Position numbers and translations under genes: made by a program | Notes under the pieces: generated by a model | What the model was told of the DNA's origin: nothing | The model's input: only the letters and a program-made list of their open reading frames with translations | The model's database searches: none | From: Candidatus Phycosocius spiralis | GTDB lineage: Bacteria > Pseudomonadota > Alphaproteobacteria > Caulobacterales > Aquidulcibacteraceae | Direction: 5' to 3' | Assembly: GCF_030158815.1 (NCBI RefSeq) | Contig: NZ_BPFZ01000014.1 | Coordinates: 1 to 64,000 of the forward strand | DNA: 64,000 bases | In this document: piece by piece, positions 25,191 to 34,513 of the stretch | Position numbering within the stretch: the first letter of the stretch is position 1 | How the letters are laid out: every line of letters starts with the position of its first letter

Positions 25191-26138
25191 TTAGACCAAT
25201 TTTTCCGATAATTTCCACAGTTCGCGGGCGGCCACTTGATCAATAGCGTGGGCGCGCACGCCCCTAAAAGGGCTGCCACCCTCAGTATGCAACTCGCTGA
25301 TATCACAATCCTCACAATAGATGCCGCCAAGACCGGCCAACTGCGGGGAGGTCGCACACCAAACGCTGGTAGCTGCGCCTTGTTCGGGGGTTTTAAACTG
25401 CGCATTTAGAGTGCCATGCTGATCCACCCACCCCAAGGCGATCATCTCTTCTTGGGGGAGATGGCGCTGAAGATTGGTCATTATCCCGCCTGGATGCACG
25501 CTGAAGGCACGGATTTTATCGGCTTGACCGCGCGCATCCAATTCCACCGCAAATAATGCATTGGCACTTTTGGCGCGGCCATAGGCCAGCCATTTGTCAT
25601 AAGGCGTGGTTTCAAAATGGGGGTCAGTCAAATCTGGTGCGCCCAACCGATGGCCAATGGAGGATAGTGAAACCACACGCGCGCCCTTGGCTGCTTTCAA
25701 ATTGTTCCACAAGCCTTTGACCAACTGAAAATGGCCTAAATGATTGGTGGCGAATTGGCTTTCATAACCGCGGGCATCGCGCGTCAAAGGGTTGGCCATT
25801 ATGGCCGCATTATTAATTAATATATGAAGTGGCCCTTGAAACGCATCGCTATAGCGGGTGATGCTTTGAGGGTCACTCAAATCCAGTTCTCTAATTTCTA
25901 CAACACCCTTTACATCCGCCAGTTCTTGACGCGCCACATTGGGTCTGCGTGCAGCAACACTAACCCGTGCCCCAGCACCCGCCAAGGCGCGAACAGTCTC
26001 AAGCCCCAAGCCAGAATAGCCCCCAGTTACAACCGCAGTCTGACCGGATAAATCGAGCCCAGCGAGCACTTCGTTTGCTGTGCTGCGCATTCCAAAGCCT
26101 GATCCAATTGGCTTTTGTAAGTCTGAAATCTGCGCCAT
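25191..26138 (-). CDS. Short-chain dehydrogenase/reductase (retinol-dehydrogenase-like)
   Basis: The start with GGGAGGG upstream gives 315 residues; a start 39 bases earlier is less likely. The Rossmann motif TGGYSGLGLET, the NNAAIMA segment, the catalytic Ser in SLSSIGH and YGRAKSAN (YxxxK) are all in place. The length, above the usual 250, and the long C-terminal tail fit the RDH/WWOX-like branch. The substrate is not predictable. It is a single gene by spacing. Confidence 0.85.
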   Translation of the reverse strand: MAQISDLQKPIGSGFGMRSTANEVLAGLDLSGQTAVVTGGYSGLGLETVRALAGAGARVSVAARRPNVARQELADVKGVVEIRELDLSDPQSITRYSDAFQGPLHILINNAAIMANPLTRDARGYESQFATNHLGHFQLVKGLWNNLKAAKGARVVSLSSIGHRLGAPDLTDPHFETTPYDKWLAYGRAKSANALFAVELDARGQADKIRAFSVHPGGIMTNLQRHLPQEEMIALGWVDQHGTLNAQFKTPEQGAATSVWCATSPQLAGLGGIYCEDCDISELHTEGGSPFRGVRAHAIDQVAARELWKLSEKLV

Positions 26139-26348
26139 TGACTTGACCCTCCCTGCGCTTTCATCCAGCGCCCTCATCGGTGTCGTCGGAGTTTAGGTTT
26201 GCTTTTTTGGCCGAATTAGGTGGGCAAGCAAAGCAAAAGCTATACAGTCCAAAGCAAACTCCTTTCAGGTAGCAGGTCTAGCCATGCTGACGCAACCGAA
26301 TCATGGTGGTAATGGAGATCCTCAAGCAAAAGGATGGAATAGCTTCTT

Positions 26349-27227
26349 ATGGCAGATGGTCATATCATACATCAAGGGTCGCAACACCATCGCACATCTT
26401 TGACCAACGCTGTGCCAGCCACCCATGTCGATATCGTCTATCAAGGCTTATTGGCTGACATCTTAGAGCACGGCCAAGAAAGGGTCGATCGAACCGGCAC
26501 TGGTACCTTGGGGGTATTTGGCCGCCAATTGCGATTTGACTTGGCGGATGGATTTCCCCTCCTCACCACCAAAAAACTCCATACCCGTTCCATCATCATT
26601 GAGTTATTATGGTTTTTACGCGGTGACACCAATATTGCTTGGCTGAAACAAAATGGTTGTTCCATCTGGGATGAATGGGCGGATGCGCAAGGTGAGTTGG
26701 GTCCAGTTTATGGTAAACAATGGCGCTCTTGGGCAGCACCTGATGGGCGTTCGATTGACCAGATTTCAGGGCTTATTCACGCTTTAAAGTCCAATCCATG
26801 GTCGCGCCGACATGTGATTTCAGCCTGGAACCCCGCTGAAATTGACGATATGGCACTGCCGCCGTGTCATTGTCTGTTTCAATTTCATGTCTCCACCGAC
26901 GGCAAATTATCTTGTCAATTGTATCAGCGTTCTGCTGATGTGTTTTTAGGCGTGCCGTTTAACATTGCCTCCTATGCCTTATTGACCTTGATGCTGGCCC
27001 AAGTGGCTGGCCTAAAACCGGGTAGTTTTGTTCACACGCTTGGCGACGCACATCTTTATGTAAATCACCTCGACCAAGCCCGCCTTCAGTTAGCGAGGAC
27101 GCCCTACCAGCTGCCGCATATGCGCTTAAATCCAGAAAAGACCGATCTTTTTTCTTTTGAATATAGCGACTTTACGCTGGAAAATTATCAAGCCCACCCG
27201 CATATAAACGCAGCCGTATCGGTGTGA
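26349..27227 (+). CDS. thyA: Thymidylate synthase ThyA
   Basis: The 292-residue enzyme methylates dUMP to dTMP with methylenetetrahydrofolate. The catalytic Cys is Cys173 in [10 protein letters not shown], and the phosphate-binding Arg segments DRTGTGT and [12 protein letters not shown] are clear, as are [18 protein letters not shown] and the C-terminal INAAVSV. The N terminus is about 27 residues longer than the E. coli enzyme; no internal ATG is available before the conserved part. A dispersed repeat follows directly downstream. Confidence 0.96.
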   Translation: MADGHIIHQGSQHHRTSLTNAVPATHVDIVYQGLLADILEHGQERVDRTGTGTLGVFGRQLRFDLADGFPLLTTKKLHTRSIIIELLWFLRGDTNIAWLKQNGCSIWDEWADAQGELGPVYGKQWRSWAAPDGRSIDQISGLIHALKSNPWSRRHVISAWNPAEIDDMALPPCHCLFQFHVSTDGKLSCQLYQRSADVFLGVPFNIASYALLTLMLAQVAGLKPGSFVHTLGDAHLYVNHLDQARLQLARTPYQLPHMRLNPEKTDLFSFEYSDFTLENYQAHPHINAAVSV

Positions 27228-27304
27228 GTAGATCGAACCGCCATGTCTGGTACCGCTCACTTTAGATCAAGAGAAAGCCAGATCCAAAAGAGGCTGAGAA
27301 GCGC

Positions 27305-27582
27305 TTTTGGTGCCCATTCCGGCACAAAACCGCATGTTGATGATCACCGGGCGTTTTGTTGCATCAAGTCCAGCTTTCCTTGAAATCATCTGGGTGAAGC
27401 TTCCGCCCTAAGTTCGCTTCTTGTTGTTGTATAAAAGGAGGCAGACCGCATTTATGGATTCATACGTGCTAATTGGTTCTTAAGAACCAATGCGCGTCAA
27501 TGGCGCGACACAGACTTGACTCGTCAAAATCGCCCATGAACAAAGAATTTAGGGTATTGGGCTTACTAGGCCTGCACCAAAG
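27305..27582. repeat. MITE-like dispersed element, copy A
   Basis: The ends TTTGGTGC and GCACCAAA are inverted repeats. Inside are blocks shared with copy B at 44834-45098: an ACCGGGCGTT block, GCATCAAGTCCAGCTTTCCT, an 18-bp perfect palindrome TTGGTTCTTAAGAACCAA (27473-27490), and GTCAAAATC-CCC. The middle part differs between copies. No gene is seen in it. It lies between convergent thyA and the 27612-27896 gene. Confidence 0.75.
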
Positions 27583-27611
27583 CCGTTCCAACCAAAAGCA
27601 CTTAAACTGGT

Positions 27612-27896
27612 TTAGCTTTCAGGCTTGCCTTTAGGCTTTTTAAGCCAATGCTTGAGCTTATCGGGTATCTCGCCACCAGCAAAGGCCCAAACCAGAAGTG
27701 CCACCCATCCAATTGTGCTCCACCCAATGACAACATTGAGCACAAACATTTGTTTTAAATAAAAGTGGCGGCGCACTATGGCGATGAAGCTTGGCACAAA
27801 ATAAATCACAAACGTCACCACCACCAGTGTAACCAATAGGCCGGTGCTAGCATTCTCCAGCATAGCCGTCACTTTCTGGTCGAGGATTGGAAGCAT
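27612..27896 (-). CDS. Small membrane protein of the superinfection-immunity family
   Basis: This 94-residue product has two hydrophobic helices (LLVTLVVVTFVIYFVPSF and a WSTIGWVALLVWAFAG segment) separated by a short basic stretch. This layout, with the GWSTIGWV-LVWA signature, fits the superinfection immunity family first named from phage T4 Imm, which is also widespread on bacterial chromosomes with unproven roles. The start is uncertain: this ATG has AGGA nine bases upstream, while an ATG at 27863 also fits the family length. It is convergent with thyA. Confidence 0.7.
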   Translation of the reverse strand: MLPILDQKVTAMLENASTGLLVTLVVVTFVIYFVPSFIAIVRRHFYLKQMFVLNVVIGWSTIGWVALLVWAFAGGEIPDKLKHWLKKPKGKPES

Positions 27897-28139
27897 GCAG
27901 GCAAATCCTGAATCAAGCTGACATGGTGGGTGCATTTACACTGTAATCACGCACCGGGCAAAAGGCAATTATGGCTTAAACTCTGTCTGAAAAGACAAAG
28001 ACTCAAGTCTCACATGTTCGATCAAATCTGTGGCATAAAGAGCACTTGGTCCTGGGTAGCATGGATCCTACAGTGCAAACGCATCGGAACGCTTGACGGC
28101 GTGCGTTTGATCCTCAAACAAGATCAAAAGGAAGCGATA

Positions 28140-29123
28140 ATGGCTATGACCGAGATGTTGATCCCAGCTTTGCCCGATACCACACTATCTGTCCAAGATA
28201 CGTTTGGCTTTGCTTCTAAACTGATGACACCTGCGTTTAGCCAGCCCAATGAATATGTGCCAGAGCTTGATACAACCTATCAGTTCGACCCCCAAACCAC
28301 GCGCGCAATCCTTGCAGGCTTTGCGCATAACCGACGGGTGATGATCCAAGGCTTTCATGGCACGGGCAAATCCACCCATATCGAACAAGTGGCTGCGCGC
28401 CTGAATTGGCCTTTGGTGCGGGTTAATCTCGACAGCCATGTCAGTCGGATCGATTTGGTTGGCAAGGATGCGATTGTCCTTAAAGACGGCAAACAAATCA
28501 CAGAGTTCCGCGAAGGCATTTTACCTTGGGCCTTGCAGCGCCAAGTCGCTTTAGTGTTTGACGAATATGACGCCGGTCGTCCCGATGTGATGTTTGTGAT
28601 TCAGCGTGTGCTCGAAGCCTCGGGACGTTTAACTTTGTTAGACCAAAACAAGGTCATTAAGCCACACCCGGCTTTCCGCCTGTTTGCCACAACCAATACA
28701 ATCGGCTTGGGCGATACCACCGGCCTCTATCATGGTACCCAGCAGATCAACCAGGGTCAGCTAGACCGCTGGTCCATTGTCACTACCCTTAATTATCTTG
28801 ATCATGATGTTGAGACCGAGATTGTAGCCGCCAAATTGGGAGAATCTGATCCTAATAAGCGCGCTGAACTCAGTAAAATGGTGCGGGTGGCGGACATGAC
28901 GCGTAATGCCTTTATGAATGGGGATATTTCCACGGTGATGAGCCCGCGTACCGTCATTAGTTGGGCACAAAATGCCGATATTTTTGAAGATGTCGGCCTC
29001 GCATTCCGTCTCACTTTCTTGAATAAATGCGATGAGCTGGAGCGCCCCACGGTTGCTGAATTTTATCAACGATGCTTTGGAGCTGATTTACCCGAAGCGG
29101 CGCATCGGGTTCGCGTTGCCTAG
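28140..29123 (+). CDS. cobS: CobS-type AAA+ ATPase (cobaltochelatase subunit)
   Basis: The start with AGGA seven bases upstream gives 327 residues, the normal CobS length. The Walker A is GFHGTGKST (residues 71-79), Walker B is LVFDEYDAG, and sensor-1 is in LFATTNTIG. CobS and CobT form the ATP-driven part of the aerobic cobalt chelatase with CobN in B12 synthesis. The usual partner cobT is not downstream: the next gene runs in the opposite direction. Orphan CobS proteins also occur in alphaproteobacteria without a full B12 set, so its present role is open. Confidence 0.88.
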   Translation: MAMTEMLIPALPDTTLSVQDTFGFASKLMTPAFSQPNEYVPELDTTYQFDPQTTRAILAGFAHNRRVMIQGFHGTGKSTHIEQVAARLNWPLVRVNLDSHVSRIDLVGKDAIVLKDGKQITEFREGILPWALQRQVALVFDEYDAGRPDVMFVIQRVLEASGRLTLLDQNKVIKPHPAFRLFATTNTIGLGDTTGLYHGTQQINQGQLDRWSIVTTLNYLDHDVETEIVAAKLGESDPNKRAELSKMVRVADMTRNAFMNGDISTVMSPRTVISWAQNADIFEDVGLAFRLTFLNKCDELERPTVAEFYQRCFGADLPEAAHRVRVA

Positions 29124-29476
29124 CTGAGAGTGGGCGCGACCCAATTGGGATCGTCCATCTCATCGAGAAGAAGTTCCAGTTTGGCAATGACGGCGATGCG
29201 GGCCGCTTCAACCCGCTTGTAGGTGAGCTTAGGGTCTTCTTTGGTCGTTGCATAAAGTTTTCGCCCGCGCACCATGAGTTCTAGCCAAGCCTTGATTTCG
29301 CGCGGGCTAGCGGTGGCTATATTGGCATGTAATTGGGTTAAGATTAGATTTTGCCAAGCTTGAGCGGTCATGGGGTCTGGTAAGGGCGCTGGCATTGGCT
29401 CAGATGGGGTGGAATCGCATGCGCGCGATGGCTGGGCTGCTGTTTCGATGCGGCCCGCACGAGATTTTGCAGCCAT
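29120..29476 (-). CDS. Hypothetical protein
   Basis: The ATG chosen has a GGGG-rich ribosome site a few bases upstream and gives 118 residues. The N-terminal 45 residues are Ala/Pro/Ser-rich and probably disordered; the rest is predicted helical ([50 protein letters not shown]) and ends with an acidic tail. No family was recognised. Its stop overlaps the cobS stop by four bases in convergent orientation, which supports it being a real gene end. Confidence 0.55.
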   Translation of the reverse strand: MAAKSRAGRIETAAQPSRACDSTPSEPMPAPLPDPMTAQAWQNLILTQLHANIATASPREIKAWLELMVRGRKLYATTKEDPKLTYKRVEAARIAVIAKLELLLDEMDDPNWVAPTLS

Positions 29477-29840
29477 ACTCACCCCTTTCTTCAGAGATCG
29501 GGTCAAATCCTCATACCTCCCTTTGGCGCAGCTCGTCGGGACGTTTCACGTTAATGAGCCCAGGTTAGTAGCTCACGCAAAGCTCCTTTGGGCTGAAGTA
29601 GGTAGAGTGTGTGCCAATTGGAGGCCGGTCGGATAGATACCTCCTCAATCATATAGCCTGAAATCACATAGCCAGACAGCTTCCCCTCTATGGGTACACT
29701 GTCTACTCATCGTATTCTCTTTGCCATTCATAGGAGCGCTGAGCATTCGTCTCGGACTTGAATTGACAATCTCAGCTGGAATTACCAGCGCCACTTCTTT
29801 ATTTCTCAGGTCTTCAATGTGTGATCAAACAAACGGGCAG
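29477..29840. other. Intergenic region, no supported gene
   Basis: About 360 bases lie between the hypothetical gene and the cytochrome terminator. They hold the promoter side of the 29120-29476 gene. A short forward frame here has no protein-like features, and no strong hairpin or known RNA was seen. Confidence 0.4.
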
Positions 29841-29841
29841 C

Positions 29842-29871
29842 AAAAAACGGGACAGCAGAACCATCCCGTTT
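29842..29871 (-). terminator. Rho-independent terminator of the cytochrome c gene
   Basis: Arms AAACGGGA (29845-29852) and TCCCGTTT (29864-29871) close an 11-base loop; on the minus strand the stem is followed by a run of T. A second 7-bp hairpin (29885-29903) lies between it and the cytochrome stop codon. Confidence 0.75.
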
Positions 29872-29914
29872 CATGCCAGTTCAACCCAATCTGTTTGATT
29901 GGGCACTGATGTAT

Positions 29915-30535
29915 CTAATTGGTGTGGGTCTTAAGATAAGCAACAAGGTCAGCGCGTTTTTGGGAATCCTTAACACCGACAAAGGCCATGATGGTGCCTG
30001 GTACTTTGGCTTTTGGATTTTCAAGATAATTATAAATTTCTTGCTCGCTCCATACGATGCCAGACTTCTTATTGGCTTCAGAATAACGAAATCCTGGAAC
30101 CTGACCGGCTGTACGGCCGATAATATTATGTAAGGATGGCCCGACTTTGTTGACCCCTGCGGTTACAACATGGCACGTCTGGCACTGACGAAAAACCGCC
30201 TCCCCCTTAACTGGATCCCCCGATAGGGTCACGCCAGCTTTGTCCTTAATGGCTAACACCATAGCCCCAGCCGAGGCAGCGGCGGCAGCAGGTGCTGGTG
30301 TGGCTTCAGCTTTTGGCGCTTCTGCTGCAGGAGTGGTTGTTTCAGCAGCTGGTGCTGGAGCTTCAGTGGCGGGTGCTGGCACCGATTCATTGCTTGCTTG
30401 TCCCGCGGGTGCGGTGGTATCGCTTGCCGGTGGCGCTGTTTCGGCTTTTTGGCTCGCTTGCTGACCGCAACCGGTGACTAAGGCTATGGCCGCCAATGAT
30501 ACAGCGATCCCAGATCCCAAAATCTGTCTTTTCAT
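29915..30535 (-). CDS. Lipoprotein class I cytochrome c
   Basis: The start with AAGGGGAA upstream gives 206 residues. A lipobox (ALVTGC) anchors the protein, then about 75 residues of Ala/Pro/Glu/Thr-rich linker lead to a cytochrome c2-like domain. Haem attachment is CQTCH; the axial Met is in GTIMAFVG; NKVGPSLHNIIGRTAG is class I-typical. It would carry electrons in the periplasm on a flexible tether, like membrane-anchored c552/CycM types. The partner oxidase is not in the window. A terminator follows. Confidence 0.88.
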   Translation of the reverse strand: MKRQILGSGIAVSLAAIALVTGCGQQASQKAETAPPASDTTAPAGQASNESVPAPATEAPAPAAETTTPAAEAPKAEATPAPAAAAASAGAMVLAIKDKAGVTLSGDPVKGEAVFRQCQTCHVVTAGVNKVGPSLHNIIGRTAGQVPGFRYSEANKKSGIVWSEQEIYNYLENPKAKVPGTIMAFVGVKDSQKRADLVAYLKTHTN

Positions 30536-30719
30536 TGTTTTCCCCTTCACTCCGGCATTTATGCCAATGGATAAATTGAAGTATAGTACGAAATTCATTC
30601 AGGTCTAGAGTCACACGCTTGTGATCTCGAAAAATGACTGGATAAAGGATTTTTGTTGCGTGAGTTGACGTAGACTAGCAGTCCTGACTAGACGGTTAAC
30701 CCATATAAGGCGAACATAT

Positions 30720-31616
30720 ATGAAGGGGAATGGATTGCAAAAGGTAGGGGCAATTGATGCAGGAGGCACTTCTTGGCGCTGTGCTATCATTGATGAGGAT
30801 CTTACCATCTTGGCGCGATCAAGTTTTCCAACCACATCACCACAAGAGACTTTGGGGCTGGCGGCTGGCTTTTTTCGGGCGCAAAAAAGCGCAGGACTGG
30901 ATGTCAGTGTCATTGGCGTGGGTTGCTTTGGCCCCCTTGCCGTTAACCCCAAAGATTCAAGATGGGGGCATATATTGGCTACCACCAAGCCTGGCTGGGC
31001 CGGGGCTGATGTTGCAGGTGTCTTGGCCGAGCAAACCGGCGCAAGGATCACCTTAGATACCGATGTTACTGCCGCAGCCCTAGCCGAACGCGCTTGGGGT
31101 GCTGGGCAGGGCTATGACGATTTAGCCTATGTCACGGTAGGGACTGGCATTGGGGCAGGGATCATTGTGGATGGCAAACCGATTTGGGGCAGCCTGCATC
31201 CCGAAGCCGGACATATGCGCGTGCCCCGTCATCGAGATGATCAAGAATTTGCCGGAATCTGTTCCTTCCATCGCGATTGTATTGAAGGCTTGGCCAGTGC
31301 CCCTGCGATGGCTGCCCGTTGGGGCCAAGATGCGAGCGAGCTTGGCGATGATGATATAGCCTGGGATATTGAGGCTTATTATTTGGGCCAACTCAGTGTG
31401 AATTTGGTGCTCACCAATGCGATACAGCGCATTATTCTTGGAGGTGGGGTGATGGTTCGCCATGGTCTTGTTGAAAGAGTGGCCGTTTGGGCAGCCAGTT
31501 TGCTTGGGCCTTATAGTGTCGGCGGGGAGGGTGAGGTCGGGTTTGACGTCGTAGGGGCAGGCCTTGGACTTGACGCCGGCCTATTTGGTGGGGCGTGGTT
31601 AGGGTTAAATCGCTGA
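30720..31616 (+). CDS. ROK family hexose kinase (fructokinase/mannokinase type)
   Basis: The 298-residue ROK kinase has the ATP-binding start GAIDAGGTSWRCAI, the VTVGTGIGAG phosphate loop and the HPEAGHMRVPRH segment. The zinc site is the variant C-SFHRDC-EG found in fructokinases/mannokinases rather than the CxCGxxGC of glucokinases. It would phosphorylate fructose, mannose or glucose in the cytoplasm. It is convergent with the exported GH3 gene, 72 bases apart, which suggests a role in using the hexoses released. The mannan operator motif was not seen in its upstream region. Confidence 0.85.
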   Translation: MKGNGLQKVGAIDAGGTSWRCAIIDEDLTILARSSFPTTSPQETLGLAAGFFRAQKSAGLDVSVIGVGCFGPLAVNPKDSRWGHILATTKPGWAGADVAGVLAEQTGARITLDTDVTAAALAERAWGAGQGYDDLAYVTVGTGIGAGIIVDGKPIWGSLHPEAGHMRVPRHRDDQEFAGICSFHRDCIEGLASAPAMAARWGQDASELGDDDIAWDIEAYYLGQLSVNLVLTNAIQRIILGGGVMVRHGLVERVAVWAASLLGPYSVGGEGEVGFDVVGAGLGLDAGLFGGAWLGLNR

Positions 31617-31688
31617 ACGCCCAAACTTGTTGCATCGGAAGCAACTTGGATCCTTGATCGAAACGCACTTGGGGGTCGTAAAGCCCTA

Positions 31689-34217
31689 TTATTTGCTCAC
31701 CATCGGGCAGGGGCTTGGTTTCCCAGTGCTGGGGCTTAATTGCACATCCGAAAAAGATAAGTCCCAAGCTGTATTGGCGCTAAAGCGAAGTGGCTCGTGA
31801 ACATGGGTTAAGTCGATGCCGGCTGCAGCAAAGCAAGACAAAGGTACCATAATGGGCCGCCAAGTTCCGTCGGTGGAACTGGGTAGAATATCTATTAATT
31901 TGAACTCTTTACCATTCATACCAAAGTTGGCCCCAGATGGGGTATTCGCACGTGTGTTGACCTTAAAGCTTAGCACCCAACCTTGTTGTGCTGGCTGGCT
32001 AAAATCAGCAGCAGGGCCTGTGATAAACACCGATCCACCTGTCCCACTAAAGCTGATCGCACGCCCCGCTTCTTGCGCATTGGTATCAATCGGGGTCATC
32101 TGCACAGATGTGCCAGGGCTTGCACCTGTGGAGCTGGTGGTTCGGGTGTCTCCGGTTCGGTCAGATAGAATCAAGCTCCAAGGCGCAATGGGTTGACCGC
32201 GCATGAAGAGTTCACGCCTTGAGGTCTCCATTGTTACGCCATCTTCAGAGAGCGGCCCCAATAAATTTACCGAGGTATAGGTGAGGCCGAACCCATAGGC
32301 AAAGAGCGGATTGTATGTGGGATCACCTACATTAAGTGGTGTCTGGGTTGGACTGGCAGGCCAAGAAAAAGACAACTTCCCTTTAAAATCGTATCGCGGC
32401 GTTTTTTTAGGGGTACCGATCAGAACATCGGCCAAACCACCCCCTTCACTCCCTGGCAACCATGCTGCCACAAAAGCGTCCGAAGCATTGAGTTCTGGAT
32501 TAACCCACATGGGCCGACCGGATAGAAATACTGCTACAACGGGGATACCATCGGCTTTGAGTTTGCGCATCAGTTTGAGGTCCTTATCCCCCTCTGACTT
32601 AAAGTCCAAATGCTCGAGATCGCCCTGAAACTCAGCATAAGGGCGCTCCCCAAATACCACAATGGCAACATCGGGCTTTTGGTTATAAGTGCCCGATACA
32701 CTCAAAGTTGCGCGCCCGCCTTCGGCTTTGAGGGCCTCTGATAGTCCAGACCAGATGGATTGGCCATTGGGGAAATTGGCGTTGGTATTGCCCGTTCCTT
32801 GCCAAGTTAAGGTCCAGCCACCTGACTGCATTGAGATATCATCCGCACCACTTCCAGCCACCAACACATTGGCCGTACTGGCGATAGGCAAAGTTGCATT
32901 ATTATTTTTGAGCAATACCAAGGATTCGCGCACAGCCTGGCGCGCTAACTGGCGGTGTTCGGGGGCACCCAGAAGGCTAAACTGGCCCTCGAGCCGGGCA
33001 TGATTGGGCTCAAACAATCCGGCCAATATTTTGGCGCGCAAGATGCGTGTCACCGCATCATCAATTCGGCTCATTGGGATCTCGCCAGCCCTGGCTTGGG
33101 TCAAGGTGTTAAGATAGAGGCCACGCCAAGAGTCCGGCGCCATCAACATATCAAGGCCTGCATTAAAGGCCTGAGGGCAGCTCATATTGGAGCATCCCTG
33201 CACTTGGCCATGCGCGTTCCAGTCGCTGACTAGAAAACCGTCAAACCCCATACGTTTTTTTACCACACCCTCAAGCAGACTTTGATTAGCTGAGTGCTTG
33301 ACCCCTTGCCAACTGGAAAAGGAGATCATGATGGAAAGTATTCCGGCATTTATCGCGGGGGGATAGCCTGCTGCATGGATGTGGATCAATTCTTCTTCAC
33401 TAATGGACGCGTCGCCCTGATCCTTGCCGCCTTTCGTGCCACCATCGGCGAGGAAATGCTTAGCTGAGCCTGCAATGAAACCGGGTTTCATGGGCGCGTC
33501 TGGAACCAAGGTGCCCTGCAAGCCCAAAGTGATGGCTGAAGCATAGCTGGCTATGATTTTTGGGTCTTCGCTAAAACCTTCATATGTGCGGCCCCAGCGA
33601 TCATCGCGGGGTACGGCCAAGGTCGGCCCAAACGTCCAGTCAACACCGGTTGCTGCGGCTTCCAAAGCCGTAACGCGCGCAATTTCGCCGATCAGTTCAC
33701 GATCATTGGCCGCACCCAAGCCGATATTGTGTGGGAAAATTGTGGCCCCGACCACATTATTATGACCATGCACAGCGTCTATGCCGAAAATCAATGGGAT
33801 TTTTGTGCCTGAACGTTTAAGCGCTGCGGCACGAAAGCTGCGTATCAAATCAACCCAAGCACCAGGAGTTGCATAGTCATTGCCTGAAGGCGCAGAATTT
33901 CCCCCGGCGATAATAGAACCTAATGGAAATTGAGCTAAGTCAGCTGGCGTGATTGATGAAATATCAGCCTGTATCATCTGCCCTATTTTTTCCTCCAGCG
34001 TCAAGGAGGCCAATAGCTGAGAGACCCGGGCCTCTAAGGCTGGCGTTCTAAAGGCTTGTGGGCTTTGGGCTAGCGGCCACAGCTGTGGATGTGCGACTGC
34101 GGCATTGGCTTGGTTCCCAGAAGCAGGAGGGGGTGTAACAGGGGGTGATGCCAATGCCGAGGTCAAGCAGGAGCAAGCCATTAAGCTTACCAACAAGACA
34201 ATACGCTTATATCCCAT
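31689..34217 (-). CDS. Exported glycoside hydrolase family 3 beta-glucosidase
   Basis: The 842-residue GH3 enzyme is paralogous to the one at 6999-9488, sharing the QADI-SITP and GGNSAP starts, the nucleophile segment FLVSDWNAHGQVQGC, and the C-terminal domains. It differs in having a signal sequence with a lipobox-like LMACSC near residues 12-18, so it should work in the periplasm or at the outer membrane. It would hydrolyse cello- or glucomanno-oligosaccharides. Upstream, no mannan-type operator was seen. A 7-bp inverted repeat (34368-34374 and 34403-34409) lies in its upstream region, role unknown. Confidence 0.9.
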   Translation of the reverse strand: MGYKRIVLLVSLMACSCLTSALASPPVTPPPASGNQANAAVAHPQLWPLAQSPQAFRTPALEARVSQLLASLTLEEKIGQMIQADISSITPADLAQFPLGSIIAGGNSAPSGNDYATPGAWVDLIRSFRAAALKRSGTKIPLIFGIDAVHGHNNVVGATIFPHNIGLGAANDRELIGEIARVTALEAAATGVDWTFGPTLAVPRDDRWGRTYEGFSEDPKIIASYASAITLGLQGTLVPDAPMKPGFIAGSAKHFLADGGTKGGKDQGDASISEEELIHIHAAGYPPAINAGILSIMISFSSWQGVKHSANQSLLEGVVKKRMGFDGFLVSDWNAHGQVQGCSNMSCPQAFNAGLDMLMAPDSWRGLYLNTLTQARAGEIPMSRIDDAVTRILRAKILAGLFEPNHARLEGQFSLLGAPEHRQLARQAVRESLVLLKNNNATLPIASTANVLVAGSGADDISMQSGGWTLTWQGTGNTNANFPNGQSIWSGLSEALKAEGGRATLSVSGTYNQKPDVAIVVFGERPYAEFQGDLEHLDFKSEGDKDLKLMRKLKADGIPVVAVFLSGRPMWVNPELNASDAFVAAWLPGSEGGGLADVLIGTPKKTPRYDFKGKLSFSWPASPTQTPLNVGDPTYNPLFAYGFGLTYTSVNLLGPLSEDGVTMETSRRELFMRGQPIAPWSLILSDRTGDTRTTSSTGASPGTSVQMTPIDTNAQEAGRAISFSGTGGSVFITGPAADFSQPAQQGWVLSFKVNTRANTPSGANFGMNGKEFKLIDILPSSTDGTWRPIMVPLSCFAAAGIDLTHVHEPLRFSANTAWDLSFSDVQLSPSTGKPSPCPMVSK

Positions 34218-34513
34218 TCAAATACCCCTTTTTAGGACTTGGCTGTTGCGGATGTTGGAAATCTTCTCGGTTTCATCAAATTGGCACATCACAATGTTCA
34301 CCCTACCAAATTGAATAAGCATGTTGGGTGCAAACCATAATTGCAAATAAATCAATCTTAACCCATTTGCCAGCCGGATCCCCACAAGGTCAAGCAGACT
34401 TTGCTGGCAGTTAAGCATGTTCATTTGGTCCACACATGAGGTGCCATCCATGCTGATATCTGAACCGATTGTCCCTTAGGCTAAAGAAAGGTGATCAACC
34501 AATCCATGCCATT

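Noticed and set aside
30240-30464. Ala/Gly-rich plus-strand frame
   Set aside because: It is antisense to the Ala/Pro-rich linker of the cytochrome c lipoprotein, which explains the composition.
34368-34409. 7-bp inverted repeat upstream of the second GH3 gene considered as a mannan operator
   Set aside because: Arms TGCCAGC/GCTGGCA with a 28-base loop do not match the compact TGACAGCGCTGTCA pattern.
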